Part shown: piece by piece, positions 1-9,100 of the stretch
Layout: each line of letters opens with the position of its first letter
Numbering within the stretch: position 1 is the stretch's first letter
Assembly: GCA_003427395.1 (NCBI GenBank)
Contig: BFEA01000298.1
Span: 517,975 to 538,241, forward strand
DNA length: 20,267 nt
Reading direction: 5' to 3'
DNA from: Chara braunii
Taxonomy: Eukaryota; Streptophyta; Charophyceae; Charales; Characeae
The notes under the pieces: generated by a model
Database searches by the model: none
Seen by the model: only the letters and a program-made list of their open reading frames with translations
Told to the model about the DNA's origin: nothing
Position numbers and translations under genes: made by a program

Positions 1-31
1 TTCGGGCGTTCGGCCTGTCCCGAACGTCGGT

Positions 32-71
<40 letters not shown>

Positions 72-354
72 CCGGGCAGTTCTATTTGACGATATATATA
101 TATGTATATATCCTACCCCTTAAGCAGCATTGGCCACGGGGGGGAGGTCGATGGTCCGCTGCGTGCCGGATTTGGGGTCGAAGTTTTGAGGAGGGCCGGT
201 GGATGAAGACGATCCAGGGCGGGGGAGTATGCAGAGGGGCGCTCGTACCAAAATGTTCACAGCGGGCCATTAAAGGAGCGAGCGAGCCCACGGGGCCAGG
301 CGACGGCGGGCGTAGATGTGAGGGAATATCTTGAAGCCGCTGCCGTCAATAAGA
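1..354. other. Unassigned sequence with (TA)n tract
   Basis: No gene is recognisable here. A short inverted repeat (CGTTCGG at 7-13, CCGAACG at 20-26) precedes a pure TA microsatellite at 37-69; a second short TA-rich stretch lies at 91-112. The sequence beside it (77-95, minus strand) resembles short stretches at 613-634 and 858-877, built round TCGTCAAACAGAG, so this may be the edge of a small dispersed repeat. The open frames here are short, overlap on both strands and show no domain. Confidence 0.5.
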
Positions 355-545
355 GGGCGGCCTTTTTTTCTTTTAGCATTCTCAATTTTGGCCTGTCGTT
401 TCCCGCTTTTTGTTTTTGCTTTTCTTTTTGTTTCGTGGTCGGCGTGACGTTCCTCTTTTCTTTTTCTTATTTTTCACGCTTTTTTTTTTTCTTTTCTTTT
501 TGTTTCCCGGTGGGCATGTCGTTTCCCCGTGGGCATGTCGTTTCC
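355..545. repeat. Pyrimidine-rich tract with 19-bp tandem repeat
   Basis: The plus strand is dominated by T and C for nearly 200 bases. At its end a 19-bp unit containing GTGGGCATGTCGTTTCC occurs twice in tandem (508-526 and 527-545). Translations through it are runs of Phe and Ser, typical of low-complexity DNA and not of a protein. Confidence 0.6.
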
Positions 546-649
546 CGTTTTTTGGCTGCGGGCGTAGGCCCCACCGCCCGCACCGCGGGTGCTAAGTTAG
601 TATGTATATATACATCGTCAAACAGAGCTTCCGCCGGGGAGGGAAAAGG

Positions 650-763
650 GAGAAGGGAGAAGAGGACAACAAACGAGGGGCTGTGACAAATTGTTTCGTC
701 GGCAGAGAGGGAGAAGGGATAAGAGGACAACAAACGAGGGGCTGTGACAAATTGTTTCATCGC
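650..763 (+). repeat. Tandem repeat, two units, 61-bp period
   Basis: Two units beginning GAGAAGGG at 650 and 711 both run through GAGGACAACAAACGAGGGG and on to TGACAAATTGTTTC, with very few differences. The second unit also forms the left arm of the inverted repeat at 721-860. Confidence 0.75.
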
Positions 764-860
764 AGTTTCACTGGCTCATTAGGAGGCTGAACCCTGTACA
801 TGAGTCGGTGAAACCCCGACGAAACAGTTTGTCACAGCCCCCCTCGTTTGTTGTCCTCTT
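721..860. repeat. Long inverted repeat (foldback)
   Basis: The left arm (about 721-779) and right arm (about 800-860) are imperfect reverse complements separated by about 20 bases. Matching blocks include GAGGACAACAAACGAGGGG against its complement near 840-857, and GTTTCACTGGCTCAT against ATGAGTCGGTGAAAC. The transcript would fold into a hairpin of nearly 60 bp. It could be a foldback transposon relic or a rearranged tandem repeat; no target-site duplication is evident. Confidence 0.65.
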
Positions 861-902
861 TCAAACAGAGCTGCCTGGTAAACCGTAGGCAGAGTATATA
901 TA

Positions 903-1050
903 TACAATGACAATGGCAATTGGAAGGAAGGCTTTAAGGCGGAGCGAATCCTGAAACACTGCCTCAGTTCGTATTGTTCTCTGCAACTCGAGAACATGAA
1001 GTTGGAATCGCTAGTAATGGCGGATCAGCATGCCGCGGTGAATATGTACC
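903..1050 (+). pseudogene. Mitochondrial small-subunit rRNA fragment (rrn18-type)
   Basis: This segment has the conserved 3' portion of bacterial/organellar SSU rRNA. It includes AAGGCGGAGCGAATCC, CTCAGTTCG, CTGCAACTCG, GGAATCGCTAGTAAT and GCCGCGGTGAATATGTACC, which correspond roughly to E. coli 16S positions 1240-1395. Details such as ATTGTTCTCTGCAACTCG and GGATCAGCATGCCGCGG are, from memory, characteristic of plant mitochondrial rrn18 and not of chloroplast 16S. It stops where the rRNA should continue to the anticodon-binding decoding region and carries substitutions in normally invariant sites (AATGGCGG for AATCGCGG). It is most likely mitochondrial DNA moved to the nucleus, not a working rRNA gene. 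Confidence 0.88.
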
Positions 1051-1052
1051 TT

Positions 1053-1342
1053 GTGCGAGCAGCCTTCAAGACACGCCTTCGGCCCTCGCATTCGTTGGAT
1101 CGCCAGAGGCATTTAGAAGGATTCACTATGTTCGCTATGCGGACAACTTCCTGATTGCAGTCATCGGACCTAGAGCACTAGCCGATAGAATACGAAGTCT
1201 AGTGGCCCGATTTCTCGAAGTGAGGCTTAGCCTTCAGCCCTTCTTTTCAAAGACGTTCATAACTCGACGAGCTAAAGGCCCCCACGGGCCGGTTATTCTC
1301 GGGTTTCTTATCAGCTCCTCTAGGCTCTTCCACTTCGTGGCC

Positions 1343-1345
<3 letters not shown>
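1053..1345 (+). pseudogene. Group II intron maturase/reverse transcriptase fragment
   Basis: The open frame contains RRIHYVRYADNFLI followed by a basic, Leu-rich stretch, SKTFITRR and a GPVILGFLI segment. This matches the catalytic core and downstream part of organellar group II intron-encoded reverse transcriptases, whose motif is normally YADD. The motif at 1136-1147 reads YADN (AAC for GAC), so the second catalytic Asp is lost. Only about 85 residues of core are present and the N-terminal fingers are missing. It follows the rRNA fragment directly and runs into a (TA)n tract. The first bases after the rRNA (GTGCGAGC from 1053) fit the GTGYG start of a group II intron, so the pair may be the remains of an interrupted mitochondrial rRNA gene. 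Confidence 0.75.

Positions 1346-1417
<72 letters not shown>
1346..1417. repeat. (TA)n microsatellite
   Basis: About 72 bases of uninterrupted alternating T and A. It truncates the maturase homology. Length is probably unreliable in short-read assembly. Confidence 0.95.
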
Positions 1418-1419
<2 letters not shown>

Positions 1420-1707
1420 TACACAAGCCGGGAAACAGGCCCGGCATCCCTCACAGTTGTTGTGGCAACCTCCTCCTGAGAAGGCATCAACGGCTAAACC
1501 CAGGGCATACTCACACAAGGACCGCTTTACTTATTTATGGACGTAATTGCGGTAAGATGCACCATGTCCTGCCATACATGCGGCGGGATACATTTGAGAT
1601 ACAGCTAGTGTGAGTACGCCTCAGAAGGGGAGGCACACCAACAGTAGCAGGCCACAACGATGCATCCAAGCAAACACATCCCAGCAACACATCCAGCAGA
1701 ACTACCA
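1418..1707. other. Unassigned spacer with short inverted repeat
   Basis: No protein or RNA gene is recognised. The only structure noted is a pair of imperfect 12-bp inverted repeats, GCATACTCACAC near 1505 and GTGTGAGTACGC near 1608, about 100 bp apart. This could be a small degraded foldback element. Confidence 0.35.
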
Positions 1708-1806
1708 TCTTCACCCGAATAGAATGCCCAGTCATTATAGCTGTATTTGGTGCACTTTTCAGTCCAGATACAATTATAATAACCGGGTGTTCTATTCGGG
1801 TGAAGA
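1708..1806. mobile_element. Foldback MITE-like hairpin
   Basis: Two arms of about 43 bp (1708-1750 and 1764-1806) are reverse complements with a few mismatches, starting TCTTCACCCGAATAGAA on each strand and leaving a central spacer of about 13 bp. Near-palindromic elements of about 100 bp are typical of short MITEs. No unambiguous target-site duplication was found, so the superfamily is not assigned. Confidence 0.65.
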
Positions 1807-1871
1807 CAGTAGAGTGAAAGACCCCTCCAATTTTGTGCTGCAGTAGAATTTGGCGAATTCAACTAAGTACT

Positions 1872-1925
1872 GGGATCCTTGACCCAGTTTCCAGTAGGTG
1901 ATGCTGCCCACCAATAGATGGAGCC
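1872..1925 (+). repeat. Degraded copy of the shared retroelement 3' tail
   Basis: This matches the LINE/family C terminal region: GACCCAGTTTCCAGTAGGTG followed by CCACCAATAGATGGAGCC. The first stem is mutated (CTTGAC where GCTGGAC is usual), so it should fold poorly. No poly(A) follows; the sequence runs into the family C segment at 1935. Confidence 0.7.
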
Positions 1926-1934
1926 TTCCTCGCA

Positions 1935-2530
1935 GGTGAGGTGAGTGGGAAAAGGAGAAGGTGGGATATTACACATCATACTAGCAAGAGGGCTAGCTGG
2001 CAGAACAGGAATAGGGTACAGCAGCAACGGAGATGGTGGCTCTGCTGCAGCTGTCTCTTATACACATCTAGATGTGTATAAGAGACAGGGGTACAGCAGC
2101 AACGGAGATGGTGGCTCTGCTGCAGTAAGTCTTGCCGGAGTGGGGTACAGGGGATGGATTGGGGGGTCTGAGTCTTTTAGGTGAGTGGGAGAAGTAGANG
2201 GTGTGAGATCAAGCATCCTACTAGTGCGGGGGCTAGCTGGTAGGATGGAAATAGGGTACAGCAGCAACGGAGATGGTGGCTCTGTTGCAGTAAGTCTTGC
2301 CGGAGAGAGGTAAAGAGGATTGATGGGGGGCTCCTGAGTCGGTTTCTGAATCTTGTCCAATTCTGAAGTTTGTCGTATTCTCCTAAGTAGCTCAAATTGT
2401 TTCTTAGCCAAAGCTGGGTAATGGCCCCGGTATCCCAAATTTTTAAAATTCAATGTAATTTTCCATATGGGACGCTGGGCATGGTTCCCAACACGTGCTG
2501 CTCCCCACGAATAGATTGGAGCCTTGTTCC

Positions 2531-2562
<32 letters not shown>
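1935..2562 (+). mobile_element. Family C retroelement, 3' portion with poly(A)
   Basis: This is homologous to the last part of the complete family C element at 15154-17670. Shared blocks are GGTGAGTGGG, GGGTACAGCAGCAACGGAG, GCAGTAAGTCTTGCCGGAG, GGCCCCGGTATC and the tail hairpin at 2474-2492. It ends in 28 A residues (2535-2562). The GGTGAGTGGG to GCCGGAG block is present twice (from 1938 and from 2180), either as a tandem duplication or as an assembly error caused by the adapter at 2051-2088. One undetermined base (N) sits at 2199. No protein-coding potential is seen. Confidence 0.75.
2051..2088. other. Nextera/Tn5 mosaic-end junction adapter (artefact)
   Basis: The 19-bp Tn5 mosaic end CTGTCTCTTATACACATCT (2051-2069) is followed directly by its exact reverse complement (2070-2088). 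Two mosaic ends head to head form the circularisation junction of Nextera mate-pair libraries. The flanks at 2014-2050 and 2089-2125 are identical 37-bp sequences. There is no transposon body and no 9-bp target duplication, so this is synthetic sequence left in the assembly. Confidence 0.97.
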
Positions 2563-2564
<2 letters not shown>

Positions 2565-3300
2565 ACTCATGCCATGCCACGTATCTCCCTGCCACAACCG
2601 GTATTACCCCTCTTCTCCCTGAGACAGAATGACTATCCTGTGGCTATTTTTCTGACGACACTTGGCAACACACTCCTCCGGATGACAAAAGTAGAACAAA
2701 ACGATGAACAAAATAATGCGAGTAGAACAGTTGGTCATGCCCCAGGCGCCGTAATCCTGCGATGGCTGGGATACCACCCACTTCTGACTATTCACATCTT
2801 TTGACGACACTCGGCGGTGCACTCCTACGGATGATAAAAAAAAAACACGTGGCGTCACACATATCCCCTCTGATAGCGCTGACCCCTACCCACCGATAGT
2901 CTGAAGAGTATTCAGAAGATCGGTTGACTAGAAATGGACTCATGCCATGCCACGTATCTCCCTGTCACAATAGATTTCTCCCTCCTTCTCCCTTCGACAA
3001 AATGCCTCTCCTATGACTCTTCTTCTGACGACACTTGACCCGACTGGTCCGGATTATAAAAACAATGCTTCAGACATGTGTCCTCTCCACTCACAGGGAG
3101 CAGAACAGTTGGTCATGTCTCCGGCCCCACGATTGCTGGAATATCACCTGCTTCTTCTCCTGGTCGATACTTAACAGCACGCTCCTCCGGATGTGGAAGA
3201 AAAAACACGTGGTTACACACGTGTCCCCTACGCCAGCGCGGGTCCCTACCCTCCGCTCACAGGGAGCGGAGCAGTTGGTCATGCCCTGGGCGCCGTAAGC
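2563..3300 (+). repeat. Dispersed repeat, two tandem copies, 373-bp period
   Basis: Two units start GGACTCATGCCATGCCACG at 2563 and 2936. They share GTATCTCCCTG, TTCTGACGACACTTG, GTCCGGAT/CTCCGGAT, AACACGTGG and ACCCCTACC blocks in the same order. A sub-motif close to AGAACAGTTGGTCATG recurs near 2722, 3101 and 3267, followed in two of the three by GGCGCCGTAA. Neither unit has a credible reading frame. The family is unknown to me; the first unit abuts the poly(A) of the preceding retroelement. Confidence 0.7.
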
Positions 3301-3498
3301 CTGCTACGGACGTCGGGCGCAAGTCGCGCGCTTGGGAACAAGCCAACCCCCTTGGTCTATGGGTTTCAAGAATGTGGTCTATGTTTGGAGAGTGTACCTG
3401 GAGTCTGGGCGGACAAAATAAAGATGACACCGTGTCTTCTTGTGCTGTGTCTGTGACTCGTAGTGAGTGCACGAAATGGAGAGTGGGACCGTAGAGTG
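3301..3498. other. Unassigned spacer
   Basis: No gene, repeat or structural RNA is recognised between the 373-bp repeats and the MITE. The short open frames overlap on both strands and show no motif. Confidence 0.4.
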
Positions 3499-3501
3499 TA
3501 A

Positions 3502-3659
3502 GGGACACTGTCGAAACCAAAAAAGAACGAATGCATCTTCCCCAGAAAAGTGGAAAGATACATCCGTTGTTATTCATAGTTACAGATGCATGTTGCCCTT
3601 CTCTGATGGCAGATGCATTCGTTCGTTTTTCGTTTAGACAGTGGTGTGGAACGTGGCCC
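3502..3659. mobile_element. PIF/Harbinger-like MITE with TAA duplication
   Basis: This is a 158-bp element flanked on both sides by TAA (3499-3501 and 3660-3662). The ends are inverted: the left begins GGGACACTGTC, and the right, read inward on the minus strand, begins GGGCCACGTTCCACACC and then CACTGTC. The arms then converge on AAAAACGAACGAATGCATCT. The left arm appears to lack about 12 bases present in the right. A 3-bp TWA target duplication with G/C-rich termini is the hallmark of PIF/Harbinger MITEs. No transposase is encoded. Confidence 0.8.
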
Positions 3660-3672
3660 TAAGTGCAGCGAT

Positions 3673-3776
3673 GACCCTATTTTTCCACCTTCTAGCTGAA
3701 AATCCAGGCGCAGAGAGCGCAAAGAGTAGTTCAGAGAGACCCTATTTTTCCACCTTATAGCTGAAAATCCAGGCGC
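3673..3776 (+). repeat. 39-bp direct repeat, 65-bp period
   Basis: GACCCTATTTTTCCACCTT followed by an almost identical 20 bases occurs at 3673-3711 and 3738-3776 with one mismatch (C/A) across 39 bases. A 26-base spacer separates the copies. Confidence 0.85.
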
Positions 3777-3930
3777 CATCATTACAGACCAATTCGGCCG
3801 TTACTGCAGCCATGGCGTAAACCCACCCGATGGGCGAAACTTTATGGAAAGGACAAACAACTTGTTTGATATGGATTGTGAGCAAATTATCTTCTTCTAT
3901 TTGAATTTTTATCTTATTTATTTACCTAGG
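3777..3930. other. Unassigned AT-rich spacer
   Basis: No gene or repeat family is recognised; AT content rises toward the poly(T) at 3931. Confidence 0.4.
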
Positions 3931-3979
3931 TTTTTTTTTTTCTAGTTTTTTTTTTTTTTTTTTGGTTAAAAGTTAAAAG

Positions 3980-4025
<46 letters not shown>
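3931..4025. repeat. Poly(T) runs and (TA)n microsatellite
   Basis: Two T runs (3931-3941 and 3946-3963) are followed by a TA repeat (3981-4025). They lie at the 3' side of the minus-strand retroelement tail at 4028-4143, so the T runs may be its degraded poly(A) with a microsatellite grown inside it. Confidence 0.65.
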
Positions 4026-4027
<2 letters not shown>

Positions 4028-4028
<1 letters not shown>

Positions 4029-4143
4029 CAACCCGAGCGGGTGCTAGGGGTGCTGGTAAGAGAAAACACCACTAGCACTCCCGGGGAGGCTCCATCTATT
4101 GGTGGGGAGCAGCACCTGCTGGAAATGGGGTCCAGCGTCCCTG
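4028..4143 (-). mobile_element. 5'-truncated retroelement: structured 3' tail only
   Basis: Read on the minus strand this is the LINE-type tail. Stem 1 is GCTGGA/TCCAGC (plus-strand coordinates 4118-4123 and 4131-4136), next comes the CCACCAATAGATGGAGCC block, then a third hairpin with arms GTGCTAG (4041-4047) and CTAGCAC (4072-4078) round a loop containing CTCTTACCAGC. The same third hairpin closes L1-gamma at 20181-20252 with different arm sequences. Nothing of the body remains, as in a severely 5'-truncated LINE or SINE insertion. Confidence 0.8.
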
Positions 4144-4171
4144 AACATTTGATTGATTGTTTGAATGAATA

Positions 4172-4395
4172 AACATGTTGTAGTCTTCAATATCAGGCCT
4201 TATCAGTGCAATGGATTAAGAAATTAATATTATCTACAGACAAACCATGGCAGGTGCTAGTATTTGAACAAATTCGTAGGTTAGCTCCCTTGTGTCCAGA
4301 GGATATACACCCCCTCACTTGGATTGAAGATCGTTATTGAACCATACCCAAGATGCAGTCTCATACCAGAGCAGAAGGGGTACGAGGGGCCGCCA
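4172..4395 (+). pseudogene. L1-alpha fossil, piece 1 (ORF2 C-terminal half)
   Basis: Translation gives SLQYQALSVQWIKKLIL, then FEQIRRLAP, then HPLTWIEDRY, which aligns with L1-beta (LALQVVKRLIL, LEQIRRLTP, HPLTWIADRY) and L1-gamma (SIQWIKRLLF, KEQIRRLAP). A TGA at 4338-4340 falls where L1-gamma has Trp (NRSWSLP). Homology fades between about 4380 and 4400, where the ORF1 zinc-knuckle protein of L1-beta starts in the same frame. The continuation of this fossil is found after the L1-beta poly(A), at 10986. The exact right boundary and the target duplication are not resolved. Confidence 0.75.
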
Positions 4396-6052
4396 TAGAT
4401 CCCCTTCCAGCTTATGCGGCAAAAAGGGATGATTATTTGATGCTAACCCTTAACCACCCGACTAACACACCCTTCAATATAGATGATGTCATTCCCTATA
4501 GAGTAGGGGGTCGAGAATACCATATTCATACGACGCATAAGTTGAGCCCATGGTGTTTTAGGTGCAGGGCTTATGGTCATCTGAGTACAGATCCATCCTG
4601 TGCTCAAAATCCGGAAAAGAAAAATCGAGCCACAGGAAGACTTATCAGAGACCCTTTCAAACCAAATCTGTGGCGTACGGTGGATGCGGGACACGAGGGG
4701 TGGGTATACATAGAAGGTAAAAGGGATGAGGTTCCCCAGGGCTGGACATGGGAACGTCAGGAGGAACCTAATTGGGAGATCAATCCTGTGATATAATTGC
4801 AAGACAAGAAGAAGGGGAAAGGAAAAAAAAGAAAAGGAAACAAATCACAGCGCCAAGCAAAGACATGGACCTCAACACAATAGTAACAATATCCTCACAA
4901 AACAAGATAGGTGATGTAGAACAAGTGCTCCTGGTAGAAGGAAAAGGTGAAATGATGGATGAGGAACCAAAAGAGGATCACACAGAAAAGGAAGAAAGGA
5001 CTTCGGACCCCGTCCTGGGAGCTTTTGGTCCAACACCAATGGAAGTAGATTCTCCTCCTCCAGAAGAAGATTTTGAAATGGGAGAGGCAAACACACAAGC
5101 AAATTCAGATCTCTCAAAAGACAAGAGATTGAAACAATTGGTTGATTGGTTAATTAAAACTTTAAAGACACGACATAGGGATGGCTCGGTTGAATTCTGG
5201 GATACCTCATACATCCAACTCTGTAATCTATTAAGTAGTAGTCCCAGTTTCAACCAGGTTTTGAAGCAAGGTTTACCAGAAGGAGCCAGTTGGTCAGGAA
5301 TAAGTCAAAGAATCTTAAACATTGTGGCCAAAATGTTTCAGTCACCAGGTTCACCCACAAAGGGAGAAATTATCCAAGAGGAGGGTGATTCAAGACAGGA
5401 TAAAAACCTGGTGATTGAAGTATCAGTACGTAGTAAGGATTCATCTACAACTGAGGAAAAAGAGGAGAGTATAACGGTGGAAGAAATAGGTAGATAAGAC
5501 CAATGTGACTCTTCAGAGAAAATAAGGAAGGAAAAAACAAAAGAGGAAGAGGTGACAAAGGGAGAAGAAGTGGTTGAGAATTTGGACTCTCACCTGAAAG
5601 GAACAACCAAGATTAGTATGAAAGAAGGAGTGGAGCCAGGCAAACGAATGAGAATGCGCCATGCATTAGAAAAGGGTTATGCCGCAGGTTCGCCTTCTCC
5701 CAAAGGTAATTTGATAATACCAGTAAGAAATAAAAACGGGAAGTGGGAAGTGGGTCTTTCCCTAATAGGTCAGGATCAGTACGGGGGAGTGACATTGAGA
5801 GGATGGTCCACACACGTAGATTACCAAAGCCCGGGAGACAGGATGTTTAAAAGGGACTTGCATGATTTTCTATCAAAACATTACGACCCAGGACCTCAAG
5901 CTACGCTCACACTAATGGGGGATCAGGCTAAGATGGCCGAGCGTGATACATTTGTAAAATTTGAGGATAATAAGGAGGCTGGGCTTAGATGGTTTTCCCA
6001 TGCGGCTCTACTAGATCTGCAACAGCTAAAGATTAAGGCTAATGTAATATAG
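4396..6052 (+). pseudogene. L1-beta ORF1, zinc-knuckle RNA-binding protein, broken
   Basis: This is the nucleic-acid-binding protein that plant L1-type LINEs encode ahead of ORF2. The first frame (to 4798) has a gag-like segment ending in a zinc knuckle at 4554-4601, C-FR-C-RAYG-H-LSTDPS-C. The spacing is CX2CX4HX6C; the usual form is CX2CX4HX4C. A frameshift near 4780-4800 moves the frame into a basic Lys/Arg stretch (EEGERKKKKRKQ) and a long acidic, Glu/Asp- and Ser-rich linker. A TAA at 5495-5497 interrupts it and the same frame continues to 6052. The C-terminal 130 residues (from about 5660) look folded, with GNLIIPVRNKNGKWEVGLSL and DRMFKRDLHDFLSKHYDPGP; I do not recognise this domain. 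The N terminus is lost at the 5' truncation. Type is inferred from the knuckle and position. Confidence 0.8.
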
Positions 6053-6181
6053 TCAGTCGCTGAGGTTTTGTCATTCCTATGCTCTATTCTTCGTAACGGA
6101 CTGCTCACTTCCTCGACTTCATTAGAAGGAGGAGGATGGGTGAGACTATAGATTAGTTATTTACCGACGATTTGACAAAGG

Positions 6182-9100
6182 ATGGAAGCAATACAATCTT
6201 TGTATGGGAAAAATCCATCCTGGCTGAGGGCAACGCAGACAGCGGATTTAGATTTAAGGTCACTTAATGTTAATGGTCTAGCTACAGCTGATGCACTCAA
6301 AAGAAGAGCGATCATAGAACAATTGTAAGGTGTAGGAGGAAGATCATGGCCGGATCTAGTATGTATACAAGAGACTCATCTTATGAATTCTCCAGCTCAT
6401 CATCGAGCACACAACCTCATATGGCCTCACCAGAGGTTCCAAGCCCACGCAACACGTAACGGGTCAGAGGGGGTAGCCATATGGGTTCCTCCGGATTCCA
6501 GGGCAGAGGTGATTCACTGGGAGGCAGATCAGGAGAATGGAAGATGGATTTCAGCATTCGTAATGGTGGAAATAGAAATAGTGTGTGTATTTAATGTCTA
6601 TGGTCCGAATGAGGTACAAGAACGCAAACAATTCTTTAATGATATCCGGGGTCATATACCGAATGGTATCCCGATTATAATGGCAGGAGATTTTAATGCG
6701 GCACCGAATAGATGGCTGAACAGATGAAAAATTCCTTCACAATGCCCTGCCTATATAGAGGAGGATGAAATGATTATCCAACAACTATGTGAAGCCGAAA
6801 ACCTATATGACACTTACCGTAGGTTTTTTTCACAGGAACGATTATTCACATGTATTAGGAATACGGGTGCCCCCAATCAATCTAGATCTAGAATAGATTT
6901 AATACTGATGTCAGAAGATCTAGATCATGCACTAGTAGGGGTAAATATTTTCCCTCAAAGCCCATGACCAGGAGCAGACCACAAGATGTGTGTCATCCTA
7001 CTGATCTTTAAAAAGAAACCGGATAGAGGGAAAAACTTTTATAAACTCAACTCCTCCCTCTTAAAAAGAATAAATTTCAAAAACTACATTCAAGATATAT
7101 GAAAATATTGGCAAACCACGAAAGATAAGCATGAATCCTACATTTCCTGGTTCAACTGTGGATTATGCTTTTTAGCAAAAAACTGCAATGAATTTTCCAA
7201 AGAAATTGCTAAACAGAAACGCGAACAAGAAATGAAAATTCATGAGAAAATACTTAAATACGAACAACAAGATCATTCAGAAACTATTCAACCATCAGAG
7301 GACATACTAGAACTCATAAATCAACTTTTCACCCTAGCCCAAAATAGGTGGCAAGGTTACCTCATCAGGAGTAAATTATCCAGACACCAGTCAGAAGGCC
7401 AAATGGACTCCTCCTTTTTTGCCCTTGCTAAAGCAAGGGTTAAAAGAACAAATACAGAAGCTCCGATTGATCCCAGATTAACCCCACACCTCGAACCGGT
7501 CTCTTCGGCTAGTAGCCTTACAGTGGCTTATGATTTTTTTTAAATTCTCTATACATCTACGATTGATCCAGCCACACCAGACCAAGAAACAAGGGACTTC
7601 CTTGAACCTCTTACACAGAAATTAACTCCAGAACGAAAAGAAAAATTGGAAGCCTAAATCACTAAAAAAGAAATTTGGACTGCTCTACTGCAAATGGATG
7701 AGGATAAAACTCTAGGGATAGATAGTCTGCCTAAGGAATTTTGGGAGGTGATGTGGGCAAATTTGGCAGAGGATCTCATGGAATACTACAAACAGGTTCA
7801 GGAGTCAGGATGTATGGGAGAAATTGTAGGTCAAGTAGTTATAACTTTTTTATACAAAAAGAGAGATAAGACAAATATAAGGACTTATATACCAATCACT
7901 TTATTAATTGTGGTCTATAAAATGTTAGCTAAGGCAATAGCTAACAGATTCATTCCTGTAATGACTGATATCATTCATCCTTCTCAAACAGGTTTTATTC
8001 AGGGGAGAAATATACATAAAATGTGCTCCTGATTAATGAAACAATTAAGTTATCAAGAAAAAATCACAGTAATGCGGCCTTTGTATTTATAGATTTCAAA
8101 AAAGCTTACGATCATGTTGATTGACGTTTTTTGGAAGCATGTCTAACTAAGTTAGATTTTGGACCTAAAATGAGGAGATGGATTCAAATTCTGCACTCAA
8201 ATGCCACTACCAGGGTACAAGTGAATGGTTCATTGTCACCAGAGATCCTTCTTCAGAGATCGGTTAGGCAGGGAGATCCCTTAGTCCCCTTCCTCTTTGT
8301 TATCATCATGGAAGCATTTAAGAGTAAACTTGAGAGAAAACCTTAATATTCAGAGGTTGAAGATAGCTAACCTTCATAAGGAGGCAATGCCAATTTATTC
8401 CATGTTTGCAATTGATTTGACAATCATGATGGAAGCCTCTAAAATTAATTTCGAGAAAATTAAGACAATAATGGATAGATTTTCAGCCTTATCAGATATG
8501 TTGGTTAATTGGGGGAATAAAACATTAGGATGGTAGATCCATTCACAAGGAGTGAGACCTCCAGAGCTTCCTAATATTAAATGGGTCCCGTTAGAAGCAC
8601 CCATAAGGGTGTTAGGGATAATTCTAACATCACAAGGGAAGCCGAAATCTAACGACATATGGATCTCTTCTCCGGCACTGGAAAAAATGAAGGTTTGGAA
8701 AAACAAGCACACTTCAATCTTTGGGAGAGCACCGATAATTAATAATGTGGTCCTAACATCGATCTGGTACAAATCATTGTTATGGCCTTTGAGTACGAAA
8801 TCCACAAAGGATATACAAAGACAACTCGCAGTCTTTCTCTGGAGAGGGGATCACGAGTTACCACATGTAATTCCAAGAGTTGCCTGGAAGACCTTAATCC
8901 AACCAAAGACAAAAGGAGGGATTGGACTTATTGACCCAAAAACACAGTGTCGGGCCTTGGCTCTTCAAGTGGTCAAACGTCTAATTCTAACTACGGATAT
9001 ACCATGACGGGATTTAGCATTGGAGCAAATTCGTAGATTAACCCCTCAAACCACAGAGGAAGTGCATCCCCTGACATGGATAGCAGATAGATATTATTCT

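Noticed and set aside
318-760. Phe/Ser-rich open frames near the left end
   Set aside because: They are translations of a pyrimidine tract and of tandem repeats; no membrane-protein pattern beyond composition.
974-1417. The whole 147-codon frame as one protein
   Set aside because: It begins in rRNA sequence and ends in a TA repeat (Ile-Tyr run); only the central part is maturase-like.
1708-1806. Two protein genes on opposite strands with similar HPNR and FYSGED peptides
   Set aside because: The similarity arises because the DNA is nearly palindromic; both strands encode almost the same peptide.
2051-2088. A natural Tn5/IS50-type bacterial insertion
   Set aside because: Only two 19-bp mosaic ends are present, head to head, with no transposase and no 9-bp duplication; this is the sequencing adapter.
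2563-3300. CRISPR array
   Set aside because: Only two long diverged units with no short regular repeat and spacer pattern, in eukaryotic DNA.
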